Origin: Mesorhabditis belari
Lineage: Eukaryota; Nematoda; Chromadorea; Rhabditida; Rhabditidae
Direction of reading: 5' to 3'
NCBI GenBank assembly: GCA_958450365.1
Contig: CAUEEP010000728.1
Coordinates: 1,550,001-1,614,000 of the forward strand
Length of the DNA stretch: 64,000 nt
The position numbers were made by a program, and so were the translations under genes. The notes under the pieces were generated by a model. It saw only the letters and a list, made by a program, of their open reading frames with translations. It searched no databases and was not told the DNA's origin. The number at the start of each line of letters is the position of its first letter. Within the stretch, counting starts at the first letter, position 1. Below are positions 1 through 12,200 of this stretch, in pieces.

Positions 1-20
1 TTTATATAAGTTTTCTTTAG

Positions 21-616
21 GTGACCACAAAAATGGAGAAGTATACGCTGGTCGAAATCGACAAATATAGGTGAACTTTATTGGATTCAAACTAAAAAAT
101 AGCATTTGCTTATTGAGAAAATTGTTTCTTAAAACGTGTCCATTTACAAGAACAATAATAATAATCCTATCTTCAGGTTGAAATCGTTGTTGAGTGATCT
201 GTTGGAGCAGCTTTTGACCACCGCATCGACTTCAGATGATGAGCGAATCCACATCGAAATCACCCTCATCGACGCGTTTCGACACGAGAATAAGTGAGGG
301 TTTTTTGGGGGGAAATTTTTGGAAGTAACTCGGGAATCTAAAAGTGGTAAAGTACTGTAGAAGGGTGACTGGTGGAACTGGAATATACTGCACAGTATAC
401 CGATGTATACCGATTAACACATTCACGACGCTCGTACTAATAGCAATTATTTTTGATGTCAACTCAAATTTTTTAAGGAATTGATATTTATTGTCTCAAG
501 GATTTGTCATTTATTGTCTGCTTACTGTTTTATCCTTTTTTAGGCATCCAACTGGACCCAAAATTCATCGCTTTGTCGAGAAGCTGAAAGAATTGATCAG
601 CGAGTTGCGTTTCTGA
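21..616 (+). CDS. 3' end of an unrecognised protein gene (5' end outside window)
   Basis: Three exons join in frame: 21-70, 177-293 and 544-616, each bounded by AG acceptors and GT donors (acceptor at 15-20, GTGAAC donor at 71, CTTCAG at 171-176, GTGAGG at 294, TTTTTAG at 537-543) and ending at a TGA at 614-616. They encode about 79 C-terminal residues, helical and charged in character (LLSDLLEQLL in the middle, HRFVEKLKELISEL near the end). I see no motif that names the family. The gene must start left of the window. A 55-base piece of its second exon is copied at about 953-1010, inside the neighbouring convergent gene. Confidence in the exons is good because phase is kept across both introns; function is unknown. 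Confidence 0.65.
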
Positions 617-770
617 TGAGGAAAACAAGAGAATCAAATTTCGATTCTTATTTTAATTTGAAGCCTTTATTTTTCTCTTTTATTTTGCTGTGTGGAAAGC
701 ATATTTTCATTAAGCTCAAATAAATCCTTAAACAAAAATCAAAAAAGAAGAAAATTTACAAAACAGCGAA

Positions 771-3700
771 TCATTTCAAATACTTGTTGATGACCTCGTT
801 GACGAGGACTTCTCGAGAAATTTGGAGATGTCGACCCTTGACGGTCAAGAAGTGCAAACGGTTGCTCTCGTAGAGTTTCTTGATGCCGATTTTGTCCTTT
901 AATTTTTCATGATATTTTAACTTAAAAGTTCATCGGACTTGACAGCTTTGTGTAATCGTTGTTGAGTGATCTGTTGGAGCAGCTTTTGACCACCGCACCG
1001 ACTTCAGATGGCTTTCAGAAACTAGAAGAACGTTTGGGCATTTTCTTCTTTAAAAGTACCCAGAGTGGATCATAGTTTTAAGCCATTTTACCGAAAAAAT
1101 TATGACCACCAACATTCACGATCATTTTCTGGCTTGTTCGTCCATCCGATCCGGGTACTTTTAAAGAAGAAAACGCTCTAAATTTCTTCAAGTTTCTGAA
1201 AAGCCTATTGCAATAGGTTATGCAATAGGTTATGCAATTGCAATAGGTTGCAATAGGTAAAAACCTATTGCAATATATTGGATTACACAAAGCTATCAAT
1301 TCAACGAAATTTTCGGTTAAAAACTCTGATTTCCATACAAAAGCGAGTTTTTAAATCTCGAAAATGATAAGAGCTATCGAAAAACGGTTTTCAGATTTAG
1401 AACCAGGATCATTGATTTATTAAAAATACGTGTTAATTTTTTTTAATTCGCTTGCTTTATCATTTTTTAGAGGGCATTGTATGTAGGCTTGAAACAACTT
1501 TAGCTTTAGAATTATTTCCTTTTTTCAGAAACCACTTCAAGAATCCAAAAAATCTTTTTTATCAATAGTATTATAAATAAAATAGCTTTTTATTTTAGAA
1601 TTTTGGAATCGATCTGACTTTTTGGAGTCGATAAGGAACCCATAACATACAGTACCGAACAGAATAACAACAACCCCTCGCAAAAACTCCATCTTCAAGT
1701 CCTTCTTTTCCCGGTATGTAAACGTGTGATTTACCCCCAAACACCATATTCTGAAAGCTCAATTCAAGATCTAGCGAATGGTATACTTTGTATTTTAGTT
1801 TAGATCAGTTTTTGAAGCATTTCAACCCTTCAAAGGTGACCACTGAAAATTTCAACTTTCAGAATGAATTTTTCTCTATGATAGCGGGCTCCAATCGTTC
1901 CGAAACCACGTTTTTCAAATTTCTCATTAAATTTTTACTCTCTGAAAAGTGGTTCTTAACCGGTTTTAACAGGTTTCCATCCGCGAAATGACGTCGAATT
2001 CATTCTGAAAGTTGAAATTTTCAGTGGTCACCTTTGAAGGGTAGAAATGCTTCAAAAATAGATCTAAATTAAAATACAAAATATACCATTCGCTAGATCT
2101 TGAATTGGGCTTTCAGAATATGGTGTTCGGGGGTAACTCTTACGTTTACATACCGGGAAAAGAAGGACTTGAAGAAGGAGTTTTTGCGAGGGGTTGTTGT
2201 TATTCTGTCCAGTACTGTAGGTGAGATTAGAAATGTGCCATCGGGTCGCCAAATGCAATCTAGCAAACGACTTTTATTTTCTAAAACATGGATACAATAT
2301 GATTTTACGCTTTAGAAAACAAAAGCCGCTTGATAAAATGCATTTGGCGACCCGATGGCACATGTCGAGGTGAGACCATCATTGTGTTACGCCCTGTTCA
2401 ACTTGATTTTGAAATACCTGAAGAAAGAGATCCGTTTGATTCATCGGCAACACCTCGCTCACTGTTCCCGGCTTGTAATATCCAAACCACTGGAGTTTTT
2501 TTTTGATTTAAGGAATTGATTTGAACTTAATTTTCTCATTCTATTGCTTGTTTCATTTTGCATTTTACCAGATTCAGTTCAAATTCAAAAACCCTTACCG
2601 TACTCTCTTTTGGCACCACCATCTCGTCATCGGAGAACAAGACGAGCAAGAAATTTTTCAGCCTCAATAGATTAGCCTTGTAGGTGGCGTTTAGAGTCTA
2701 GAATTGATTTAATTTTTCGGATTTTTCAGTCTAGTTTCAGAATTTACCACTTCATTGTTGACATCGGAAAGGAAAATATTTTTCTTTTGATAAGCGGATT
2801 CGTTGAGGGGATCGTGCCAATACTGCGCTTGGACAACACTGAAATTTTTGCAAATACAACTTTAAGAGTACTGTAAAGTCTAGGGTTTCTGTAATTTGTC
2901 ATATACCTAACAATAATCCTTACAATTATGTAGATCTTGGCACTCACTAAACCTGGGGGACTTTCGGTGTGAACGCCAATTGGCGTGCAACGGAAAAATG
3001 GCATATCTCGGCCAATTTCACTCGGATCTTTTTGATTTTGATACCAATTGACGCAGAATTTCATTTTCTATCGATTAAAATGAAAGACAAAAAGATTGGA
3101 GTGAAATCGAGCATGATCCGGGATTTTTCCGTTGGCTACCTATTGATATTTACACTGTAAAACCCTACCGTAAATACTGTTACAATACCCTACTCCCATA
3201 ATGACGGTGCGGAGGGTTGCGTAGTCTAGCTTTAAACGAGTTTTTCTCGACACTGGTTTATGCTACAATGCGCACTTAGGTATCAAAAAATAGCTGAAAT
3301 TCAGGGCTATTTTTTGATACCAAAGACACATTTTTTGAAAGTACGGGCGCTTTGAAAAAAAATTAAATACTAAAAAAATTTGCGACTACGTAACTGTACG
3401 AGGGGGGTGGGGTACTATTACAGTATTTACGGTAGGTTTTGTTCCCAAGCTTTTCCAGGGACTCACTGATTTTGCACAAGTCCAATGTAGGCTCCCCAGT
3501 CGAGTAAATGGCGAATACTGTCGCAAATCACTGTATCTCCAATGCAATAGGGAAGACCGAAAATTCCCTGAAAATACTTTAATAGGTTATTGCGAATAGA
3601 TTACGGTACTTGGTGTGGCCCGCCGATAGAGATCAGATTCTTCACTGGTGGATTTGAGCATCGTTGGGCGAGCGCTCTCCTGAAATGAAGGTATATTTTA

Positions 3701-4893
3701 TAGGTTACAAAATGGATTACTGTAGCTGAATATTCGTTCTAGCGTAAAACATAATGATGTCATTTACTTGTCATTTACTTGATGGTACTTGTCATTTTGT
3801 AATTTGTATTTTAGCCGCATACACAAAAAGTCCTCCTTGCGAGAAGCCGACTGCATGGTAGCCGCCTTGAAGCTGGGGATCCTTTCTGAAAACCGGCTCA
3901 CTCGAACAATTCAGGTTTTGATTTTAAGCTTATTTTAGAATAAAAATCTTGTCTCACTGTATTTGTTGACACGCCTCGTCAACTAGATCATTCATGTTTG
4001 CGAAGAAACCGTGTTCCATATCCTAAACAAAGTGCGCTAAAAGGTTTTCGCAATATTTTTTTTGTCATTACCGCCACCACATTGTCGCCAAGCATCAAAT
4101 TTTTGACGTAAATCCCAGGCACGGTCTCTTCGATCAATTTCTTCACGGCTCCCATCGACAATGGATTGCAACAGCTATCACCTAAAAAATTGGGAGCATT
4201 TCATGTTGGGGGGGCTTTTTTTTCTTTCGAAAACACTTTTTCTGGGGTAGTTTTATGCAGAGATTCCGAGAAACACAACGAGAGCTTGGGAAAATGCGTT
4301 TTAAGCCAAGTTTTGGGGCTCCAAAGTGCTCGCTTCTATAATGTACTATGGAGCTTCACTATGGAGCCCAAACTATCGACTATTGAGGCACTTCTCTAGG
4401 TCAAAACTAGAGCCAAAACCATTTTTGACTACTAAATCATTATTTCCTAACACGTTTTGTGTTTTAAGCCAAGTTTTGGGGCTCCAAAGTGTGCGCTTCT
4501 ATAGTGCGCTTCTATAGTGTGCGCTTCACTTCAAAGTGTTTTCGAAGCAAAAAAAACCCCCTCCCACCAAAATGACATGCTCCAAAAATTGTTGGGTATT
4601 TGAATGGATTGAGTCGAATAGCTGAATAACTATTGTTCTTATCACTCACCCATTCCATGCCAGACCACCACCGGGACATTCGTCGCTTGGATGCGCAGAG
4701 ATTTGCTCAACTAAAAGTCAATGGTTGAATAGTTGTTGTATCGTAAATAAGACTTGCTTTTGTTTTTCTGATTCAAAACTGAATTAGCAAAGGGAAAAAT
4801 TGGTCTTGTTGCTGTAATAAAATCTACCTTTGATTTCCCGGAGACACCAAGAATGCAGCTTGTAAAGATCAGCAAAAAGATAGAGAATCTCAT
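771..4893 (-). CDS. ppt-1: Palmitoyl-protein thioesterase 1 homologue
   Basis: Lysosomal enzyme that removes palmitate from S-acylated proteins. Eleven exons, high to low: 4828-4893, 4650-4710, 4072-4181, 3958-4022, 3823-3885, 3610-3679, 3467-3567, 2748-2838, 2599-2697, 2418-2489, 771-896. They give about 307 residues in continuous phase, the usual length for PPT1. Visible: a signal peptide (MRFSIFLLIFTSCILGVSG), DSCCNPLSMGAVKKL, the nucleophile motif GFSQGG, VQAQYWHDPLNES, the acid-loop FSDDEMVVP, WFGYYKPG, and the histidine region RHLQ near the end. Serine, aspartate and histidine of the known triad therefore all appear present. The start is the ATG just before the signal peptide. The last intron (897-2417, about 1.5 kb) is swollen by foldback DNA, and its acceptor (TTAAAG) is weak. 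The neighbour on the right, 6464 onward, is divergent. Confidence 0.95.
953..1011 (+). pseudogene. Duplicated exon fragment of the gene at 21-616
   Basis: About 55 bases repeat positions 187-241 with one visible mismatch in the aligned stretch. The copy lies inside the last intron of ppt-1, on the strand opposite to that gene. It stops just after the copied segment and no splice site or frame continues it. Confidence 0.75.
1022..1190. repeat. Small inverted repeat with nested short repeats
   Basis: A 23-base segment at about 1038-1060 (CATTTTCTTCTTTAAAAGTA core) returns as its reverse complement at about 1154-1176. Just downstream, 1200-1275 holds a run of GCAATAGGTT-type units. It lies within the ppt-1 last intron. 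Confidence 0.55.
1610..2225. repeat. Foldback (MITE-like) element in ppt-1 intron
   Basis: The segment from about 1610 to 1870 returns as a near-perfect reverse complement at about 1995-2222, with a spacer near 125 bases. Shared landmarks are the GTGACCACTGAAAATTTCAA block and the block around ATACCGGGAAAAGAAGGACT. A second small hairpin follows at 2235-2362, with arms containing GTGCCATCGGGTCGCCAAAT. No transposase frame is present. Confidence 0.8.
3164..3440. repeat. MITE-like element with 30-base terminal inverted repeats
   Basis: The left end contains CCTACCGTAAATACTGTTAC and the right end (3410-3438) its reverse complement with one or two differences. A second inverted pair inside flanks GCTATTTTTTGATACC. 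It sits in the ppt-1 intron between the exons at 3467-3567 and 2748-2838. Confidence 0.75.
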
Positions 4894-6463
4894 CCCAAGT
4901 CTTGAGGTTAAAAAGATTTTGTTAGAAATTGGCAATGAGGGAAATGACAACTTGGGGTCAACACAATGATCGAGGGGTGATTGTGCCGAGAGCAGTTGTT
5001 GATCGGCCAGATGTGAGATGAGATACATTAATCGATTCTTTATTTTCTTTTCTTCACACTGGGCTCTTTTTCTTTTTGTTGATAAACATCCGTGTCATCT
5101 TTTTGAATCATTTATGTCTTGCTAATCGTTATTTTCGGGATATAGGGGCATTACATTTTCTTTAGCGTCTTTTTTCGAAGTGTGGATAAATGTTGGGATC
5201 AAGTCTTACAAGTTTTAGCGAACTTTCTTTCCCCTAGCTAGAGAAAGTACAAGGAAAACTTCAAAAGGAAAGTAGTTATATTGCAAAAATAAAAACTCAA
5301 CAAGAACACAAGTCATATATTTTAGCTTAAATACTAATTTGACGGGGAGTGGGACAAATGCTACCTTTTTTTTGCGCACCCGGACATTTGCGCACCTTTT
5401 TTTCCGCACTTAGCCCATTAGCGCACCTTTTTTCGCGTTTTAAAAAAGCTCTAAAAGCTAATATTAACCAATTTCTATTCCAAAAGTTCTTTTTCTAGGT
5501 AATTTTAGGGCGTAGAATCGAAATTTTGGCATATCAGAGCTTGTGGAAGCGAACGGACGGAGTTATACAAAGAGAAAAATCGACAATTTTCTGTAATTTG
5601 ATCTAGCCGTTTTGTCTTTCAAATTCAAATTTTTTCACGTATCCACACGTATTTTTAGGGGGGTAGTCAAAACAGCGCCATAATAGAAAACGTTCAAAAC
5701 AGCGCCGTCAAATTTCTCAAAATCCAAAAAACCAAGCCGGTTCAAGTTTTATATCAAAAAATTCCTTGCGTTCTTGGCTACATAATGGGTGAAACAGTTT
5801 TTAAAAAAAGTTAATATTTCATAGATAAAAAGAGCACTCAAAATGTGCGTCGAGTGATACTCAGTTGGTTAACTGAATATCTTTAGAGACCCATTTTGAG
5901 TGCTCTTTTTATCTATAAAATATTAACTTTTTTTAAAAACTGTTTCACCCATCATGTAGCCAAGAACGCAAGGAATTTTTTGATATAAAACTTGAACCGG
6001 CTTGGTTTTTTGGATTTTGAGAAATTTGACGGCGCTGTTTTGAACGTTTTCTATTATGGCGCTGTTTTGACTACCCCCCATTTTTAGCGCTCATAGCATA
6101 ACCCAAATGAGTTAACTCATGAAATTTTATCTTATGAAAAATTAATCTACTTGTGTATTAATTGGATTTGCAAATTTTTCCCCTGCATTTCCCCCACGTG
6201 GTGATCTCATTGTCGATATCATTCAGGAAATGCGCTTGTTTTGTTGTCTTTTTCTCTCATTCTCTGTGTTGGGGACAAAGTGCAAAGTCGATACTACAGC
6301 TTTCATTTCTCTTTCTCTCTCTAAATCTTCTTTTTTTGCACCAGACTCTAAATTCTTTTCACAAAAATTAGGTTGTGTGTAGTTTTCCTCTAATTTTTCT
6401 TCAATGGTTTATAAGTTTTAACTTTTAAAAGTTTATTGTTTTAGATTCAGCTCAAATTCACCA
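4894..6463. other. Intergenic: shared upstream region of ppt-1 and the ECI2-like gene
   Basis: The two flanking genes point away from each other, so both promoters should lie here. Most of the middle is the foldback element at 5658-6081. No TATA box or other promoter element stands out. Just upstream of the ATG at 6464 a TTTTAG acceptor (6438-6443) precedes a 20-base leader, which would suit trans-splicing of a spliced leader. Confidence 0.5.
5658..6081. repeat. Nearly perfect foldback element
   Basis: Begins GGGGTAGTCAAAACAGCGCC and ends with its reverse complement GGCGCTGTTTTGACTACCCC. The arms are about 190 bases with very few mismatches and the centre (about 5850-5885) is short. The high arm identity suggests a young insertion or ongoing correction between arms. 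Confidence 0.9.
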
Positions 6464-8829
6464 ATGTTGCGCCTCGGTTGGTCTCTTCGCAATGTGCAGT
6501 CAAGGTTGGATTTGAGTTATTTTAAAAAGCAGTTTACGCTAACGTTGTTTAGAATAAAAGGCATAATATATCGTTCATATATCGTTAACGTTATTCTTTT
6601 AGGTTCTATTCGGCACAAAGTGTTTTCGAGAAGGCTCAACTGGATATGAAACGATTGAAAGAAGAGCCCGACAATGAGATGAAGTTGAAGATCTATGCGC
6701 TTTTCAAACAGGTTTATTTGTTTTTTTCTAAACAATTGATCATTTGATATTTTTTTTTGTTTCAAAATGTCATTTTAGGCTAGTGATGGTGATGTGAGCG
6801 GCTCTCGTCCAGGGATGATGGATTTTGTGAAGCGAGCCAAGTACGATGCGTGGAGTCAGCACAAGGGAATATCACAGGTTGAGCAGCTTTGATATCTTTA
6901 AATTTAATTGCCTTTGCACTTTAAAGTTGATCACCAATCGCTTTTTTTCTTGCCGGATTGTAAATAAGTTTAATTTTTTAGGATGATGCCAAACAGAAGT
7001 ACGCGAATTTGATCAATCAACTACTTGGTGAGGAGGCGTCGAGTCAACAAGCAGATACCGGCTCCGCTTTTGAGGGACTTCCAAAAATCGGTGGACTTGA
7101 CGTAATATTATTTTTTTGTTTTTCTAAATTTTCAATTTTAGTATTCGGTAGAAGGAAAGGTGTTCAAGATGACGCTGAACCGCCCAAAGAAATTCAACGC
7201 TTTGACCCTTGAGATGTACAAAGGAATTCAGGCTAGTTGCTGCTGACATCGCTAAAAAAGATCTCATTTTAGGAAGGCCTCAAGTTTGCTCAAAACAACG
7301 ATAAAATTACGATAGCAGCATTGACGGGTTTTTTTTATATTTTACTGTATGTAGATGTTTCTTTTTAGGTACGGGTAACTATTATTGTTCCGGAAACGAC
7401 TTGAGCAATTTTGCTGCCGCTGCAACGAAAGGCCCTGCCGAAGTGAAAGTGATGGCTGAAGAAGCAAAGAATATCATGAAGGAATACGTACAGGTTTGGG
7501 ATTTTTTAAGCATTATATAATTTTAAAGATATAAATTTGCTAACTATAGGGTTAATGCACATGAAATCTTAGTATTCTTTCAAGAGGCGCTTTTCAACCC
7601 AATTTAATAGTAAACCCTAGGGGCTTCAAAGATAAAAAGCCCTATTTTTTCTCTACAAAACACCTTTTGAGCCAGACGGGAAAGCTTTTGTTTTCACACT
7701 TTTTCAAATGATCGAACTTAAGCAGTCAAAAATGGGCTGATGGAGAGTTGATCATTTAAAGATTTCCATCCAACAAACCTACTTTGATGTTCAAATAGAA
7801 AACGTAGAGAATGTTGATTACGTCTGCAGCACTCAAATTTTCAAATCAATCGGTCCAGTCGTTTTCTCTGAATGAAGTTTTATCGTTTTTTAGCAAACTA
7901 TGGGTTTTCTCGCGTATGATCTCGCTTTTTATTATGGGTTCCAGACGAATCTGTAGAAGAAAGATGTATAGGGCTTCTATATAAAACTGCTATGGCACTT
8001 CGAGCTCGCAACAAGGATAAGAAACATCCGACTATTTAAAAAATGTCTGCCATAGCATGTGCATTGATCCTATATTTAAATATTGCTTATAATTATAATA
8101 TTTTTAACGCTATTCAACCTTTAGGGTTACATCGATTTCGACAAACCACTCGTCGCTTTGATCAATGGTCCAGCTATCGGCATTTCGGTGACTGTTTTGG
8201 GACTTTTCGATGCTGTTTATGCTTCGAATAAGGTAAATTTGATACTCTTTTTAATTTAGTCAATTTTTTTTCAGGCCACTTTCCAAACGCCATTTGCACA
8301 AGTCGGTCAGAGTCCTGAAGGTGTTTCAGCGTACACATTTCCTCTTCTGATGGGGCCCTTGAAAGCTGCTGAAGTTGATTTGATTTCTCTCACCAAATTC
8401 AATTTTGTTTAGGTGCTTTTGTTTGGGCGTAAACTGACGGCTACGGAAGCAAAAGAGTGTGGACTGGTGAACGAAGTTTTCAATGAGGCCGATTTTGTGC
8501 AGGTGCTGATCTTGTTAAAAATTTATTCAATATAGAAGTTTTTAGCAAACCACGGATCTTTTGGCCAAATATTCACTTCTTCCACCGCAAAGCATGCGAG
8601 AAAGCAAGAGGCTCTTGAGGAAAATTCACAAGGATTCGTTGTACAAAGTTAATGAGGTAAGTTTAGAGTATCGATTTGCTTGAATTGCTTGATTGATTTG
8701 CTTTTTACCTAGAGATAATATTCATATCTTTCATTTTGGGCGGAAGCTGATCTCATTTGCGAGCGATGGCAAAGTGTCGAATGCAAGAACGCGATCGCCG
8801 CCTTCTTGTCAAAATCGGCGAAGAAATAA
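6464..8829 (+). CDS. ech-4: Enoyl-CoA delta isomerase 2 with N-terminal acyl-CoA-binding domain (ECI2 / ech-4 like)
   Basis: Predicted mitochondrial matrix enzyme moving double bonds of unsaturated enoyl-CoA for beta-oxidation. Exons: 6464-6504, 6603-6711, 6779-6877, 6982-7101, 7142-7231, 7273-7327, 7369-7493, 8125-8232, 8275-8373, 8413-8502, 8546-8656 and 8740-8829. The start [14 protein letters not shown] is an arginine-rich presequence. An ACBP domain follows ([24 protein letters not shown]), then a crotonase domain with [28 protein letters not shown] and the catalytic-region SPEG. The protein ends KSAKK, so the peroxisomal SKL tail of mammalian ECI2 is missing. Two oddities: the intron 7232-7272 begins GC instead of GT, and the last exon follows TTTTGG where TTTTAG is expected (see findings). 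Family assignment is secure; the 3' structure is not. Confidence 0.92.
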
Positions 8830-9247
8830 CCAGTTAGTGCACCAATTTAAATTTATTTTGTAAATATCTCTGTAAAAACTATGATTTTAAACGCTGATTC
8901 TTTTCTTTCCTTTGTACATCTACATTTGTGTGATTGAATCTATTATTTTATAGCGGGTTAATAAAAAGAAGTGGTACCGTAGTCAAAAAATTTTGTTTTT
9001 CTTTTCAGTATAATGTCAAATATACAACAAAAAAAACACCGTTTCTCAAAAGTCAGACAAGGAATAGGGGAAATTTCTTGAACAATTTGCAAAATCTCGA
9101 GTTTTTCTTTTCGCAGAGTCTTTGTAAAGCATTCGAGGTGGTTTTTGATGATGTTGGTGATTGGGAAAAAAGGGATTTGCTAGCTAGTCCTAATGAAAAT
9201 AGTATAAATATTAACTTCAGCAAATAAATATAATGAATTGTGGTGGG
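8830..9247. other. Intergenic between convergent genes
   Basis: Holds the 3' ends of the ECI2-like gene and the P450 gene. The 97-residue open frame at 8934-9227 has no splice context or recognisable motif and is not called. No repeat is evident. Confidence 0.5.
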
Positions 9248-12200
9248 TTAAACGGCGGATTTCTCAATAGTGTAATCTCCATAATCTCGTGGACGAAATT
9301 TCAGATGATTTCCGTATAAAGGACGAATGATCAACTCGGCAGCCACTCGCATTTGATCCGTCCTTCGCAGTGATTCAATCTGAAATTGATTTTCGTTGAC
9401 TTTTTCTGATTTTAGTGTCATTCGCTCGAAAATAATATTGACACCAAAATTCTGAAAAAATCCTGAAAAAAGAACCTTCAAATTTCTCAACACAGTCGCT
9501 GCTATCGTTTTCTCTTCCATTATCGCGAAACGTTGACCTGCAAGATTTTTTTTGTTTTTTAGGCTCATTTATCAATCAATATCAATCAATATTTAAGCTC
9601 TACAGTAATCAAGTTGCCAATTTGCACTCAACCACCTCAATTTTAGCAAAAAATCCTACCAAAATTGAGTTCAAAGCTTCACTTACCAATGCAATTTCTG
9701 GCTCCCGCCGAAAACGGAATGTAAGCATATGGGTGTTTCACGTCATTCTCAAGGAATCTCAAAGATCATTTTGTTTATAGATTTTAGATATAAACGATAC
9801 AAAATGATTGAATTTTGATTTGGATTTGAGATACAAAATGATTGAATACCTCTCGGGTCGGAAAATCTCCGGGTCCTCCCAATAACGCGGATCTTTGTGC
9901 ACCATCGATGGAACCTGATATGATAAAAGGTTTCAATTTTGAATAGGTGAAGAGTTTTTTGGCTTTTGGATATATTCTGTATATTTTTGAATGCTAAGAA
10001 AATCAGAAAAGCTCTCACCATGATGATATTTGTGCCTTTCGGGAGAGTGTAGTCTTCTGAAATTTGCTAATTACTCTGAATGAGATTCTTTTCCTTTCAC
10101 TAGTTAATTACCAAGTTTAAACGATGAATGGGGATGCTTGATTTGGAAAATGTAAATCGTAAAAGCTATCGTAAAAGCGCCATATTTTCGAACTCACTAA
10201 TTTTCGCTTCCTCAGCCGTGTATCGGGCGATCAACGGGACGGCCGGGTAAAGCCGCATCGTTTCTTTCAGACAAGCCTCTAGAAATCTAAAATGAGTTTT
10301 GCGAGTGAATTTGAATAAAGCATAAACACTGTGTATCACTGAATCATCACTGAATAAACAAGTTGAAAAAAAAGGCTACCTGTGGCGAATTGCCACTGCT
10401 CCGCAGTTAGTCAAAAATTCAATACACAAGTTAAAATTCAAAGTTGATGGATAAACTACCGTAATCAGTCACTAGACGATATTCAGCTGTCTGTTTGTTG
10501 TAGCTTGTATACTTAAAAAACCCGTTTTTTAAGCTTTTGTTTTTTTGAGTGAGTTTGTTGTTCTCCTTTTTGTTTTTTGCTATCCTTTTTTTTCACATGC
10601 AAGTGTTGAATTAATTGTGATAGTGCCAGGTTGCTCCAGTTTGAGCGAAGTTTGCCCTAATAAGGGAAAGTTGGATAAATTGTGCGTTTTCAAGAAGACC
10701 ACTATTGAACCACACCGAGACACGGTCTCACAAGAAATTATATAGATCAAAATATAAACATATATTTCTTACACTACCTGAATCGACCCAAATCATCAAA
10801 TGCGATGTGGCGATCTTCGGGGCCAATAACCTAAACAATAACAAGTTTTAGTGTAAAAAAAAAAAGTGACCTAGTGACTTAAAATGAAACTTAGAACATC
10901 TCTAGTTTTGATTAGGCACATTTTTACCTCATCAATCTCTTGCTGACATTTCACTTGATACTCGGGATGTGCACCCATCAGATGGAAAAACCAATTCGCT
11001 GTGGTCGAGGTTGTGTCGTGGCCCTAGAGTTGTTTAAATGTTTCATTTCCATGATCCAGATATGAAGGGAATTGACTATGCCAGAGGAGACGTGTTTACA
11101 TTTAATAGCACAAAGTACAGGAAAAAGAAGAAACTTTCGTTGTTTTGTACCTCAAAAGTGAACGTATCGACTTCTTCCTGTATTCCGCTCATCTCCAATT
11201 CGCCTCTCGCGTGCATGTCCAACATCAGATCAAGGAAAGCCATTCTTCTAAAAAAAAAACGTTAAATGTAAATACATTTGATTCAAATTATCATTGTAAC
11301 CAAAATACACTTAAATTAGCAACAAACGGCTTAAAGAGCCCACTATCTTGGCATGTCAATGGAAAATGTCAACAAATCACTTTGAATTAACCAAAAACCG
11401 CTTAAATTAGCTAAATTAGCAACAAATCACTCAATTTAACCAAAAAAAACACTTGAACAGTTGAGGTTCCGATTCGTGCATCTCCTTTACGGAGACGCGT
11501 TCCAAAATTTGTCCGATACACTTCGATAAGGTCTCGGGGTTAATGCTAACCTCAAACTTGGGTAATTAAACCGACGAGACAGGTATCTGTCGCCCTTTGT
11601 GGAAAGGCCGTGTGCCAGAAGCCGTTTTTTCTGATTAGACACACGAAAAGTGCCCAGAGTGGGCCCCGCGTCTCTTCAGCGACAAAGGATCACTCGCTCT
11701 TTCACTATTTCAACCGGCATTAACCGCCCACCACCCGCTTACGACCATAACACGTTGAAAACACGGCATCATAAATTTCAAATCATTTCCCAACCTTCTC
11801 CCCTCAGCTTTCTCTTGATCAATCAATTTATTCACTCCGCCAGCCTCATCGGCAAGTTTTTTCCTCGCGTAAATGGCCTAAAGAAAATTTTGAAGAAAAC
11901 TTTCATTTGATTATCTTTTCAAAATCGATTTTCTTTCCCCCCAACCTTGCTCGTGAAATCGTGTAGAACTTTGACGTATCTCGCTTGCTCTCTTCCATCA
12001 CCAAAAAGCTTGAAGATGAAATCCGGATAGTACTGCGGGTTGATCATTCGCCGATGTAACAAGTGCTTGATTCTTAAGAAATTTTATAGTCTTTTTGAAA
12101 TAACTATTTTTCGAATTATTCTTTAAAATCATTTTTATTCACTACTTGAAGACCGCTTCCAAATAGGGTGAGTTCGGGTTGTTTTGCGCGTCGATGCAAG

